Notes: generated by a model from the letters alone, not told the origin. 56,863 bases of DNA from Occidentia massiliensis (GCA_000309075.1 CANJ01000015.1:1-56863); one strand, 5' to 3'. Positions 36,939 to 47,062 are shown, counted from the first letter of the stretch. Numbers and translations are program-made.

Positions 36939-38309
36939 ATGTTCTATGGTATCATTGATATTGGTTCAAATGCTATTAGGGCTGTTATATATAAAGGTAA
37001 AAATATTGATAGTCACGAAGTCTATAACGATAGGTTTAGGAGTGACATTAGGTCTTTACTTAAATATGATAATATTGATATAAAACACCAATCTTACCTT
37101 ATTATACAATACTTTATACATATTTTTAAGCAGTTTAAAGTATTAGAGGTTAAATGCGTTGCTACTGCTGTTCTTAGAGGTCATCCTAAAGCTGCTCAAT
37201 TTCAAGAGATTGTAAAGCTTAGATATGGGATTACTATTGAAATTCTTTCAGGAGAGGAAGAAGCTTACTTAACTGCAGCTGGTTTAATAATAGGTATTTC
37301 GGATGTTGGTGGTATTGCTGCAGATCTTGGAGGTGGGAGTTTAGAACTAGTAGAAATTGATAAGAAAGTTATTGGTAAGCGTAAGTCATTAGTGCTTGGT
37401 ACAAGGGTACTTAGTAAACGGGAAGATATTGGTTTTAATGATATAAAAGAGCAGGTAAAACGTGAATTTGGAAATGTAGAATATCAAAATTTATATTTAA
37501 TCGGTGGGGCTTTTAGGTTGATTGGTAGATTATATATGGAGTTTATAAACTATCCACCTATTAGTTTGCATAATTTTAGGGTTAAATCTAGTGATATTTT
37601 ATTGTCTTTAGCAAAATTAGACAGTATAAGTAAAATTAATCCAGATTTACATGGTCGTAAAATAGATATTAATGCAATAATAATACTGCAAGTTTTAATA
37701 GAAGTTTTTCATGTTAAAACTGTTATAGTTTCTAATTATGGACTTAAAGAGGGGGTACATTTTGCTAATCTTTCACCTAAAGAAAAAAGTAAGGATATAA
37801 TTTATGAGCGTTGTAGTAAATTGGTATGTTTTGAAAAGGATAGTTGTGATATAGAAAAATATATTAATTTAATTCTTCCATTATTAATACCAAAAGATAA
37901 ATTTATAGAGAAAATAATTGAGCAGGCAGTTATTTTAGCTAGTTGCGGTAGAAATACTAATATGTTATTGAGAGCGAATTTTATGCCAGAGTATATTTTA
38001 ACATCTGGTATACCATTTAGCCATCGCCAGCGGGCTATGTTAGCTTTAATTTTATCACACTCTTTTTATAACTTAAAATCAGAGTCACACATAAGTAAAT
38101 TAAGTAAAATAGTGTTATCAAAAAGGGATTTTCATAATAGTATTATTATAGGTAACATAATTAGTATTGCTAAAGATATTGATGGGCCAAAGCTAGGGCA
38201 ACCTTCATTTAGATTATCTGTAATAGATAAAAAATTTGTACAATTGGATGTTGATCAAATATTACCAAAACCAGTATTTGAAAAAGTTTGTAAAAAATTA
38301 AAAAAATAG
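36939..38309 (+). CDS. ppx: Ppx/GppA-family phosphatase
   Basis: The 456 aa protein starts with the ASKHA phosphate-binding motif GIIDIGSNAIRAVIYKG. It has the second loop IAADLGGGSLELVEI and a conserved YGLKEGVHF. The C-terminal part (about 300-456) is an HD-like helical domain. These exopolyphosphatase/pppGpp phosphohydrolase proteins act on polyphosphate or (p)ppGpp in the cytoplasm; which substrate is used here is not decidable. It begins 34 bases after virD4 and could be transcribed with it. Confidence 0.88.
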   Translation: MFYGIIDIGSNAIRAVIYKGKNIDSHEVYNDRFRSDIRSLLKYDNIDIKHQSYLIIQYFIHIFKQFKVLEVKCVATAVLRGHPKAAQFQEIVKLRYGITIEILSGEEEAYLTAAGLIIGISDVGGIAADLGGGSLELVEIDKKVIGKRKSLVLGTRVLSKREDIGFNDIKEQVKREFGNVEYQNLYLIGGAFRLIGRLYMEFINYPPISLHNFRVKSSDILLSLAKLDSISKINPDLHGRKIDINAIIILQVLIEVFHVKTVIVSNYGLKEGVHFANLSPKEKSKDIIYERCSKLVCFEKDSCDIEKYINLILPLLIPKDKFIEKIIEQAVILASCGRNTNMLLRANFMPEYILTSGIPFSHRQRAMLALILSHSFYNLKSESHISKLSKIVLSKRDFHNSIIIGNIISIAKDIDGPKLGQPSFRLSVIDKKFVQLDVDQILPKPVFEKVCKKLKK

Positions 38310-38571
38310 CTTCTATAAGAAAAGTTATGTTACACGGATCTATATTTTTTGCTTTTAAAAAATCTTAAATCCTATAGGTTTGATGGATATTGCTGTATTT
38401 TTATATGAATGCCACTTTCTTAGTAATTACTTTAATTTTTTATAGACTTTAAGTGTATAATAATCTTATAAAGATTTTTAAATATTTATTTAACAATTGT
38501 AAAAAAAATTAATTTATATATGTTATTAATATAAGTTAGTAATGTTTAATATAAATTAATGGGATTGACAA
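38310..38571. other. Spacer upstream of the large ankyrin gene
   Basis: About 260 AT-rich bases with no gene, clear promoter or strong hairpin recognised. Confidence 0.35.
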
Positions 38572-41147
38572 GTGAGTGATTTACATGAAGCTATTGAAAA
38601 AGGAGATTTGGCTAGAGTTAAAGGGTTAATTGAAAAAGGAGTTCAAATTATTGGTGGAGAAAAAGATAATGAATTACCAATTTTGTATTATGCTCTACGA
38701 TTAGGAGAAGTAGATATTTTTCATCTATTGCTTAAAACAGCACTAAAACAAGAATTTGATGTTAATGCTCAAGATAAAAAGGGATTAACACCTTTATATT
38801 ATGCAGCTTATGCAAAAGATGGAAAGTTTATTGATCAATTAATTAAATTAAAAGCTAATGTCAACGTTAAAATAGGGAATAGTGCTGAAGACAGTGATGG
38901 TGAAAACCAACCTTTACATGTAACAATTAGTGTAGGGAATGTAGATGGATTTAAAAAGTTACTTGAGGTAGGGGTTGATGTTAATGCTAGAGGTTATTGC
39001 CATATTACAGCTTTGCATTTGGCAATTTTGATTAGAAATATAGATTTTGCAAAAAAATCTATACATGGGAAAACTGAGAAGGCATATAAAGAACAGTTCT
39101 TTTACCATGATGATAGTGGATTTGATTTTGTTGAGGCTTTGCTTAAAGCAGGAGCTGATATTAATGCAAAAGCTATTGGTGAGTTTACTCCTCTACATGT
39201 TGCAGCTAGTATAGGAAATTTAAATGTTACTGAAATATTGCTTAAAGAAGTAGGAGTTGATATTAATGCTACAAGTGATAAGAGACAGACAGCTTTACAT
39301 TATGCAGTTCAAAATAAAAAGCTTGTAGAGTTAAAGTTTGTTAGGCTCTTGCTAGGAGAAGAAGATAATATTGATTCTATAAGTTATAGGAATGTAATCT
39401 CCCATTGTACAGTTCAAAATGAAAATTATGATGTGATAAAAATTGTTAAACTATTGCTTGAGAATGGTGCTATCGTTGATATGAGGGATATCAGAGAACG
39501 AACAGCTTTACACCTTATATCTAGAAGTAATATTTTTGGTACGTTAGAAATAGTTAAATTATTACTTGAGCATAATGCTAATATTAATGCTATAGATATT
39601 TATAGAGCTACAGTTCTACATTTTGTAGCTCAAAGTAATAACCCCAATATAGAGCTTACTAAACTATTAATTGAAAAAGGAATTGATATTCATGCTGTAA
39701 ATAATTGTAGAAATACAGTTTTACATTTTATAGCTTTTAATAAGGGGAATAATGCAATAAAATTTGCTGAACTAATGCTCGAAAAGCTATCGCTTTATAA
39801 GATAAATGGTCAAAGTAGTTGCAACGTTAATAGCCAAAATGATAAGGGAGAAACCCCTGTGCATTGTGTAATTAAAGGATCTAGGAACCGTGATATATTA
39901 GAGCTATTTCTTAGTGAAGAAAAAATTAATCTTGCTGTAAAAAATTATCAAGGGCAGACAGTTTTGCACTACGTGGTTGATAGAGAAGATGTTATAGAGA
40001 AAATCTTGCTTAAAGATGGGAGTATTATTAATGTAGCTGATACTAGTGGCAATACAGCTTTGCATTGGGCAGCCAGTGGTAACTATCAAGGTGCTGTTAA
40101 CTTATTGATTAAATATGGAGCTAATGTTAATGTACAAAATGAAGAAGGGAAAACACCTTTACATTATGCAGCTGCTTTGGGGAGTTGGAATATGGCTATT
40201 ATTGGGATGTTACTTGAGAATGGAGCCAATGTTAATATAGAGGATAAAAAAGGAGAAACAGCTTTGGATTATGCAGTTGATATGTCTAATTTAAACTGTG
40301 TTGTTGTATTATTAACTGCAGAAAGTGATGTTGGTGCTCGAAGTGATAAGTTTTATAAGTTTATAAAAAAACAAGATATAGAAGTTCTTGTTTCACTTTG
40401 GGAAGGTGTAATATCAAAATACAATAAAGAATGCACTATGTTTAAGAAACTAGTACAAAACTTTAACATCAGTGATATGAATTCTGTTATGGAACTACTG
40501 TAAAAGGAATTGATGTTAGTGCAAGGAATAAATATAAGCTTAATAATGAGTTTAATGAATTTGTAAGAGAAGAATGTATGGATACTTTTCCAGCACCAGA
40601 GGTTATTAGTATAAATTACAGTAAGGCATTTGATATAATCCAGAAGCTTTTGATTGATATAGAAAGCTTATATTGTTTTTTAATGAAGAAATCATGTTTA
40701 CAACAACAATTAGAAGATACTCCTCAAATAGGATATTATAGTGCCGAGTATAGTAATATGAAATATGAAGGACATTTAGGTGCTGCAATAGAAGAAAATG
40801 TAGGTGAAGGAAGAGAACTTCAAGTGGTAGATTTTATTAAAGTACGTAGCAATATTATTGGAAAAGCAAATGAGATAAAAACATTAAGTGAGCATGATTT
40901 AAAGCGGATATGTTGGGTTATAAAAGAGATTGGACCAAATCTTATAAGAGAATTAAAACCTTTTATAGATCAATTAAAAAGAGTTGAAATTGTAACAATA
41001 TGTAATGAAGGTAGAGATGTAGTTACTTCTGAAGGTAAAGAAGTTACTCCTGAAGATGTAATTGCTCAACTATGTAGTATTTTTGATGGAGAAAGTGGCA
41101 ATTTAAATGAACATCAATTAACTATAACAGGTGATATAAATTCATAA
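38572..41147 (+). pseudogene. Large ankyrin-repeat protein split by a frameshift
   Basis: Frame one (38572-40503, 643 aa, GTG start) has about 14 ankyrin repeats from residue 35 to 595, for example TPLHVAASIGNLNVTEILLK, TALHWAASGNYQGAVNLLI and TPLHYAAALGSWNMAI. It stops in SVMELL. One base back, the sequence continues VKGIDVSARNKYKLNNEFNE and runs through 40578 to 41147. The 189 aa downstream frame is therefore the original C-terminus, and the joined protein would be about 858 aa. Restoring one base near 40500 repairs it. The C-terminal 200 residues are non-repetitive and mostly helical, of unknown function. The first frame alone may still make a working ankyrin protein. No F-box seen. Confidence 0.8.
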
Positions 41148-41189
41148 TATTAAAAAAGAAAGAGAATATTACACTTCTCTGTTTTTTAA

Positions 41190-41273
41190 GAGTTACTTCA
41201 GAATCGTTATGCTCACTTATTAATACACGCTGTGCTAGTTTATTTGTTCGAGCTTTGAAACATTTGAGTGTAT
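41190..41273. repeat. Diverged repeat shared with 55.7 kb
   Basis: The stretch ATGCTCACTTATTAATACAC, then GCTGTGCTAGTTTATTTG, aligns with GTGCTCACGTGTTAATATGC, TGTGCCGGGTTCATCTG near 55709. It lies between the convergent ankyrin fragment and cvpA. It seems to be a degraded relative of the core of the palindromic repeat family (shared 'GCTCAC..' segment), but identity is low. Confidence 0.45.
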
Positions 41274-41969
41274 TTAATTAATAATAGATTGGAGTTCAGA
41301 ATCTAGCTTATCATTAGTATTAACATCTATAATTATGTCGTTTTCTTTATATGGTTTAGCCTTTTTTGTATTATTAATTAAATCTTGCTTTGGCTTATCT
41401 TGTTTTGCTAATGAGTGATTAACTTGTTTTAGTATATTAGTTAGTTTTTTTTCTGGGATTAAATCAATTGCAGTAAGAGAATAGCTATGAAGAGTGGAAG
41501 ATAATTTAGAATTTTGTAACCATGATGGTGTGTTACCTTTTTTCATTTTATCTTTCATTTCTTTCTGGTTAAGTGTATCTAAGTAACTTTCTGTTGATAT
41601 AATAGATATTGTTAAATATACGATTATAGAAATTAATGCACCTCTGGTTAATCCAGCTACCATACCAAAAAACTTATCTAATACTCCACCAGTAATAGGT
41701 TTGATAATTTTTGTTATTTGGCTGTTTAATATGATACATGTTATTAATGCAATAACATAAGATAATACTCCGCTTGCTATATTAACATAAAGTTGATCAG
41801 CAATATATTCTATAATAATATCTTTTGATAATGGAAATAAAAGTATAGTTAATATTATTGAACTAATAAAGCAAAGCAAACTAATAGTTATTTTTAAAAA
41901 ACCTTTATAAAAGCCTAAAATAGTAGAAGTAATAAAAATTAAAAGAAAAATAAAATCGATTAAATTCAT
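41274..41969 (-). CDS. cvpA: CvpA-family membrane protein
   Basis: The 231 aa protein has four N-terminal membrane helices. It has the CvpA-type start LIDFIFLLIFITSTILGFYK and the conserved KPITGGVLDKFFGMVAGLTR GAL in the second half of the domain. The C-terminal tail (about 140-231) is polar and lysine-rich. CvpA was named for colicin V production, but its wider role is poorly defined. It overlaps the upstream cyclo-ligase gene by four bases, so translation is coupled. Confidence 0.88.
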   Translation of the reverse strand: MNLIDFIFLLIFITSTILGFYKGFLKITISLLCFISSIILTILLFPLSKDIIIEYIADQLYVNIASGVLSYVIALITCIILNSQITKIIKPITGGVLDKFFGMVAGLTRGALISIIVYLTISIISTESYLDTLNQKEMKDKMKKGNTPSWLQNSKLSSTLHSYSLTAIDLIPEKKLTNILKQVNHSLAKQDKPKQDLINNTKKAKPYKENDIIIDVNTNDKLDSELQSIIN

Positions 41970-42532
41970 ATTTTAAGTAATATTTGATTAGTTATAATAT
42001 AATCCATTTTTTGGTCGTGTGGCTCACTAGGGATCTGATTTTGTAATTGTATGTTGAAACATATTCCTACTACTATGGCATTTTTATCAGAATTTCTCAT
42101 TTGGTATATGTATTTATCATAGTGGCCTTTACCAAAGCCTATCCTATTACCACTAACATCAAATGCTAAACCAGGCACAAATATTAAAGATGGTTTAAGG
42201 ATTTTACTATCAATAGGAGCATATATTCCGTATTTTTGTTTACTTAGCTGACAACCTAAATCATAATGTGTGTATATCATATCATCATTTATAAAAGTTA
42301 GCAGTGCAAATTTAAAGTTAGGAATTATGTTCAGTAAAGTTAAAATATTAACTTCTTCTTTAAAAGGATAATAAATTCCAATTACTTCTTCGGGTGAAGA
42401 TAATATTGTGAGAATATCAAATGCTTTTGATAAAATCTTTCTATTTTGTTTGTGAAAAGATGCTGGATGTGTGCCTATGATTTTTCTCATGTTTTGATAA
42501 TAAGAACGTAAAAAGTATTTATTCCAATTCAT
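41966..42532 (-). CDS. 5-formyltetrahydrofolate cyclo-ligase
   Basis: The 188 aa protein converts 5-formyl-THF to methenyl-THF using ATP in the cytoplasm. The hallmark near the C-terminus, FVPGLAFDVSGNRIGFGKGH YDKY, is intact. The N-terminus carries the basic segment RSYYQNMRKIIG. It is first of a two-gene minus-strand operon with cvpA. Confidence 0.93.
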   Translation of the reverse strand: MNWNKYFLRSYYQNMRKIIGTHPASFHKQNRKILSKAFDILTILSSPEEVIGIYYPFKEEVNILTLLNIIPNFKFALLTFINDDMIYTHYDLGCQLSKQKYGIYAPIDSKILKPSLIFVPGLAFDVSGNRIGFGKGHYDKYIYQMRNSDKNAIVVGICFNIQLQNQIPSEPHDQKMDYIITNQILLKI

Positions 42533-42709
42533 AATACATAAAGAATATAAAAGTTTTGTACAAATAGTAAACTATGCTATATTTATTTTTCTAAATAATT
42601 CTAAAATAATAATGATAGTTTTACAATTAGCTTTTTGTAACTTATTATTGTATATAGATTATTAGATTAAATATCTCCTCTAATTAATAAAAAATATTTT
42701 GAGTATACG

Positions 42710-44446
42710 ATGGAAGATTTTGAATTTTTACCAAGTATTGTAATGTTACTTGCAACAGCAATTTTTGTTGTGATGTTTTTTAAAAAATTTAAACTTAGTC
42801 CAGTACTTGGATATTTTGTAGCAGGAGCTTTAATTGGTGATCATGGTTTTAAAATTGTAACTGTTGAATCTACAAGTGCTATTGCTGAATTTGGGGTTGT
42901 ATTTTTATTATTTGCAATTGGATTAGAATTGTCCTTTGCTAGATTAAAAGTTATGAGACGCTACGTTTTTGGGCTAGGGTCATTGCAAGTTTTAATTACA
43001 AGCATAGTAATTGCTGGTTGTATAATATTATATTATAATAACATTGAAGTATCAATTATTATTGGAGCAGGGTTAGCTTTATCTTCTACGGCTATTGTAT
43101 TGCAGGTAGTTGAAGAGAGCCGTAATCAGTCTACTCAAGTAGGTCGTATTTCCTTATCAGTACTACTAATGCAGGATTTTGCTGTAGTACCATTACTTGT
43201 AATAGTACCAATGCTGTCTAATAAAACTGATGTATCTATTATAAATGAAATGGGAATAGCTTTTTTAAAAGCTATATCAGCATTAGTTCTAATCTTTATA
43301 GTAGGGCAGCTTTTTTTAAGGCCTTTATTTAAAATGATTTCATCTGATAAACCACCAGGTAGTGCAAATGAATTATTTATTGCTGCTACTTTGCTTATTG
43401 TGCTGTCTGCTGCTTGGGGCACACAACATTTAGGTTTATCACTTGCTCTTGGGGCATTTGTTGCTGGAGTGTTGGTTGCTGAAACTGAATTTAGACTTCA
43501 AGCTGAGGAAAGTATATATCCATTTAAGGGGTTGTTGTTGGGCTTATTTTTCATGTCAGTAGGTATGACTATTGATGTTCATGAGATTTATCATAATTTA
43601 ACTACTATTTTAGTTTGTTCAATTGGCTTAATTGTAGTTAAAGCTACTATAATTACAGGTCTTAGTATTTTATTTGGCTTCAATAGGGGAGTTGGACTAC
43701 ATGCTGGATTGCTTTTATCTCAAGGTAGTGAGTTTGCCTTTATTTTGTTTAATCTGGCTATGAAAGATGGCATTATCGACAGTAATACAGGTAAGAATTT
43801 ATTGTTAGTTGTAACATGTACTATGGCTTTAACACCATTATTATCTATTATTGGAGAGAAACTTGCTGATTTGATGGGAGATAGTAGGGAGCGTAGTAAG
43901 CCATTAAAAGTCATTGAGTTTGGTGCTAGAGATTTAACTAATCATATAATAATAGGTGGATTTGGTCGTGTTGGTAAGATGGTTGCTAGAGTAATGGAGG
44001 TGGAAAGTATACGTTATATCTCTATTGATGCTAATGAACAAGTTTGTAAAGAAGAAAGTGAAAATGGTTTTCCTATTTTTACAGGTGATATTTCCCAGCT
44101 TGAAACTTTAATAGCAGCTGGAGCAGATCGAGCTTTTGCTATCATTTTATCTCTGAGTAATGAAATTACTATTAAAAAGACTTTAAAAGTGGTATCTAAA
44201 AATTTTCCACAAGCTACTGTAATTATTAAAACAAAAGACTTAAAATTATCTAATGAGTTTTATGAAGCTGGAGCAACAATTATTGTTCCTTCTGAGTATG
44301 AAACAGGATTACAATTAAGTAGTGAGGTATTGAAGGCAATAGGTGTTAGTGATTATGAAATTACTAGAATGAAAAGCCAGTTTCGTTCTGGTAATTATGT
44401 GGTTTCTAAACAAGATAAAAGCCTAGATAGTGATGAAGATGAGTAA
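42710..44446 (+). CDS. Kef-type potassium/proton antiporter
   Basis: The 578 aa protein is a CPA2 monovalent cation:proton antiporter. It has about twelve helices (residues 1-385) including ALSSTAIVLQVVEE and the conserved LLMQDFAVVPLL. A cytoplasmic TrkA-N domain (about 400-520) has the Rossmann motif IIIGGFGRVGKMVARVME. It probably exchanges K+ or Na+ for H+ with nucleotide control. Its 3' end overlaps the SH3b gene by 17 bases. Confidence 0.93.
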   Translation: MEDFEFLPSIVMLLATAIFVVMFFKKFKLSPVLGYFVAGALIGDHGFKIVTVESTSAIAEFGVVFLLFAIGLELSFARLKVMRRYVFGLGSLQVLITSIVIAGCIILYYNNIEVSIIIGAGLALSSTAIVLQVVEESRNQSTQVGRISLSVLLMQDFAVVPLLVIVPMLSNKTDVSIINEMGIAFLKAISALVLIFIVGQLFLRPLFKMISSDKPPGSANELFIAATLLIVLSAAWGTQHLGLSLALGAFVAGVLVAETEFRLQAEESIYPFKGLLLGLFFMSVGMTIDVHEIYHNLTTILVCSIGLIVVKATIITGLSILFGFNRGVGLHAGLLLSQGSEFAFILFNLAMKDGIIDSNTGKNLLLVVTCTMALTPLLSIIGEKLADLMGDSRERSKPLKVIEFGARDLTNHIIIGGFGRVGKMVARVMEVESIRYISIDANEQVCKEESENGFPIFTGDISQLETLIAAGADRAFAIILSLSNEITIKKTLKVVSKNFPQATVIIKTKDLKLSNEFYEAGATIIVPSEYETGLQLSSEVLKAIGVSDYEITRMKSQFRSGNYVVSKQDKSLDSDEDE

Positions 44447-44921
44447 AGCTAGCTTTGTTAGAATTATCATATATATTTTTTTTATAGTTATGTATGATGC
44501 CACATTATTGGCTAATCATAGTAAGGTTCCAAGATTTGTATCTACAAAAGCAAGTGAGGTTAATGCAAGGATTGGACCTGGTATTAAATATCCAATTAAA
44601 TGGGTATTTATTAAAAAAGGTGAACCTTTAGAAATAATTAATGAATTTGATCAGTGGCGCTATGTACGTGATATAAATAATGATACAGGCTGGGTTCATT
44701 CTAGTGTGTTATCTTTAAAAAGAGTTGTAGTTATATGTAGTAATAAAATTCAAAATTTGTATAGGTCATCTAATAAAGAAAGTATAATTATTGCATATGT
44801 TGAACCTCAGGTAAGGTGTGAATTGAAAAAATGTATAACTACTACGTGTAAGTTAAATTGTCATGGTCATATAGGATGGATGGACCGTAAAATTTTATGG
44901 GGAGTATATGATTATGAGTAG
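44430..44921 (+). CDS. Exported SH3b-domain protein
   Basis: The 163 aa product has an N-terminal signal peptide (VRIIIYIFFIVMYDATLLAN) followed by a bacterial SH3 region: RFVSTKASEVNARIGPGIKY, with EPLEIINEFDQWRYVRD and GWVHSSVLSL, then a second diverged SH3b copy to the end (IGWMDRKILWGVYDYE). Periplasmic SH3b proteins of this type (formerly DUF1058) are thought to bind cell-wall peptides. Overlap with the antiporter gene indicates cotranscription. Confidence 0.87.
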   Translation: MMKMSKASFVRIIIYIFFIVMYDATLLANHSKVPRFVSTKASEVNARIGPGIKYPIKWVFIKKGEPLEIINEFDQWRYVRDINNDTGWVHSSVLSLKRVVVICSNKIQNLYRSSNKESIIIAYVEPQVRCELKKCITTTCKLNCHGHIGWMDRKILWGVYDYE

Positions 44922-45109
44922 AAAAAATGTGAAATTAACACTAAAAAATAAACTTTATCTTAAATTAGTACTTATTATTTTAAACCTATTAGTAGTGAGA
45001 GTTAATCACTAAAAGAAAAAATTAAAACTTGAATTTTTTAAAAGGATTAACCTTAATGATTTTTTGTTAATCTATATGTTTTTACTTATTCATTATCATG
45101 CAAAAAGAC

Positions 45110-45478
45110 TTAGTTATTATTTTGTAATAGTAATTTATCTAATTTTTGTGTATCATTTAGATCTTTTAATTGTGAGTAACCACCGATAAAAGTACCATAT
45201 ATAAATATATATGGTACTGTGTTTTGACCAGTAGCTTGTTTTAGTTTTTTATGTATATTGCTATCTGTGGTTATATCTATCTCTTTAAATACTATTGATT
45301 TTTCATTAAAAAGTTTCTTGGCATTTGAACAATATCTACAGTATGATTTACTGTAGATATAAATATTATTTTTGTCAATTTGTAATTTTGTTTCTTCCTG
45401 TTTATATAGCATGATTGGTTTACTTATAATAAGATAAGCAATTAGTGAAAGTAAAACTAAATAACCTAATACACGCAT
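45110..45478 (-). CDS. Glutaredoxin-like protein with N-terminal membrane anchor
   Basis: The 122 aa product has a hydrophobic N-terminus (MRVLGYLVLLSLIAYLIISK) followed from about residue 37 by a complete glutaredoxin: IYIYSKSYCRYCSNAKKLF with a CRYC active site, then TVPYIFIYGTFIGGYSQLKD with the cis-proline. Ordinary glutaredoxins are cytosolic and lack such a segment, so this one is probably anchored in the inner membrane or exported. It starts 3 bases after the stop of the small ORF upstream and appears cotranscribed with it. Confidence 0.85.
   Translation of the reverse strand: MRVLGYLVLLSLIAYLIISKPIMLYKQEETKLQIDKNNIYIYSKSYCRYCSNAKKLFNEKSIVFKEIDITTDSNIHKKLKQATGQNTVPYIFIYGTFIGGYSQLKDLNDTQKLDKLLLQNNN
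45332..45360. repeat. Perfect 12-bp hairpin over the glutaredoxin active-site codons
   Basis: ATATCTACAGTA (45332-45343) pairs with TACTGTAGATAT (45349-45360) around a 5-base loop, inside the codons for YIYSKSYCRYC. It may be chance, an internal attenuator, or a regulator-binding palindrome. Confidence 0.5.
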
Positions 45479-45481
45479 AGC

Positions 45482-45691
45482 TTAACTATTTCTATACAAA
45501 AACACATTTCTAACCTTAAGCATTAGATATGTTGGATAATATAGAAAAGTGGAAAAATAGGCTAATATATTTAATTTCTTTACTTCTTTCTCAGTACCTA
45601 TAATTACTTGTATATGTGTTCTTACTGCTTGAAATAAAACATAAAAAAGCTCTTGCAGTACTCTTTCACATATTAATATTATATTTTTCAT
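45482..45691 (-). CDS. Small hypothetical protein in the phage-relic block
   Basis: The 69 aa product is not recognised. It is preceded by a good ribosome site (AGGAAGAA directly before the ATG) and is followed after 3 bases by the glutaredoxin gene, which supports it being translated. It has two moderately hydrophobic stretches (LQELFYVLFQAV and LAYFSTFLYYPTYLML) around a basic centre. It could be a small membrane protein or a relic of a phage gene. Confidence 0.5.
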   Translation of the reverse strand: MKNIILICERVLQELFYVLFQAVRTHIQVIIGTEKEVKKLNILAYFSTFLYYPTYLMLKVRNVFLYRNS

Positions 45692-45795
45692 TTCTTCCTA
45701 ATTCTTAAAGCATCTATCTTAAAAAAGATAACAGATACTGTTAAATTAGGCAAGTAGTTTATCTATTATTAGATATTCTTTTCTTGTAAATATTT

Positions 45796-46479
45796 TTAGA
45801 TATTCTCCTTTTTAGAGTCTATTATTTCTATATTATATTCTTCTGGTTTGTATAACATACCGCGTGGTTGTATTATACCATTACCTTGAATGAAGCTTTG
45901 GTTTTCCATATAAGTAAAACTATCTTGGAGATTTTCTATTAACCAATTTTCAATGTTAATTGCTGAATCATCTAGTAATTTTTGCGTAGCTTTTGGTTGT
46001 GAATAGAGTTCATGAACTGGAATTTTTCTTTTAAATAAAGTAGGATTGTCAGTAATAGTTCTGCTTACTGTTTCTGCTACCCAGCCAGCTTGAAAGCTGC
46101 CATGTTCAATTACTACTTCTAATGAGCTAGTAGATATTGATTCAATACTAGCAAGTTGACGTATTGGTGATTTTGTTTTTATACCACCAGCAATTTTCTT
46201 TTGTAATGCCGGCTGTATTAGATAACCACCTTCGTTATCTGTGCTAGTAAGTGATTTGGTGGTTAAATTGTTAATTTCACCAAAACGTATAAATTCTTTT
46301 AAATCGCTGTTTAAATCTATATTGCTATTTGGAATATAATTCCTTGCTATTATTGTTTCCATATTTTTTATTTTGTTTTCTAGTTCTTGTATATATTTTT
46401 TGGGAACAAATTCGTCTTTACACTTTTCCCAATCATTAGATAATTCTAGAATTTTGTTATTAATTTGTTCGATTTGCAT
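45796..46479 (-). pseudogene. HK97-family major capsid protein, C-terminally truncated
   Basis: The 227 aa product has an N-terminal coiled delta/scaffold region (DEFVPKKYIQELENKIKNME) and the start of the HK97 capsid fold: TSTDNEGGYLIQPALQKKI, HELYSQPKATQKLLDDSAIN and ENLQDSFTYMENQSFIQGNG. Family members are about 390-400 aa; the last ~160 residues are missing and I do not find them in the next frames. With the protease upstream this is a head-gene pair from a prophage or a gene transfer agent; scattered GTA-like genes are known in Rickettsiales. It cannot build a capsid alone. Confidence 0.8.
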
Positions 46480-46516
46480 AAAAATATAATATTTGATTAA
46501 TGCTATTAATATTTGG

Positions 46517-47062
46517 TTAAATTATTTTCTTTAGAGATTGTTTAGCTTGAGCTAAAGAGTTAAAAAGGTCAGTAAGCTGTATATTTTCATTGTAATAATA
46601 TTTTAAATTATGAATTTGAGCATGTTGGTTAGCTGGGAAGGTAACAATACTTACTTCCCATAATAATGCTGATTTTATTTCTCGGTGACCAAAGTTGTTA
46701 TAACTAGCATCTTCGATAGTAAAACCAATACTAAAATTGTTAATTACTTTTTGTTTAATTAACGCAACTGCTTCTAGTCCTTTTTGTATATGTTGATTAA
46801 TATTTGCTTCAACCTGTAAGCCATAATCATCTTCTAAAATATTTGTAACTAAACCAATTGGAGTATTTATATCATGTTGCCAAAGTAGTTTAATATTAGT
46901 TTGTGGATTGTTATTTACTGCTATATTTTTAAAAGCTCCCTTTAGAATCATATCACCGTGAGTGTCAACAGAATTAAATACAGTAGCATATCCTGTAATA
47001 GTAACATTGTTATTGTTAACTGATTTTATGATTAACCCAGTTTCATATTTATTATTGTACAC
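46517..47062 (-). CDS. HK97-family prohead protease
   Basis: The 181 aa protein is a full-length prohead protease (peptidase family S78). ITGYATVFNSVDTHGDMILK is near the start, the catalytic-type histidine is in LLWQHDINTPIG and the serine in NNFSIGFTIED, and WEVSIVTFPANQHAQI is at the end. In phages it cleaves the capsid N-terminal scaffold during maturation. It is 37 bases upstream of the truncated capsid gene on the same strand. Retention of the catalytic residues, while the capsid is broken, is notable. Confidence 0.88.
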   Translation of the reverse strand: MYNNKYETGLIIKSVNNNNVTITGYATVFNSVDTHGDMILKGAFKNIAVNNNPQTNIKLLWQHDINTPIGLVTNILEDDYGLQVEANINQHIQKGLEAVALIKQKVINNFSIGFTIEDASYNNFGHREIKSALLWEVSIVTFPANQHAQIHNLKYYYNENIQLTDLFNSLAQAKQSLKKII

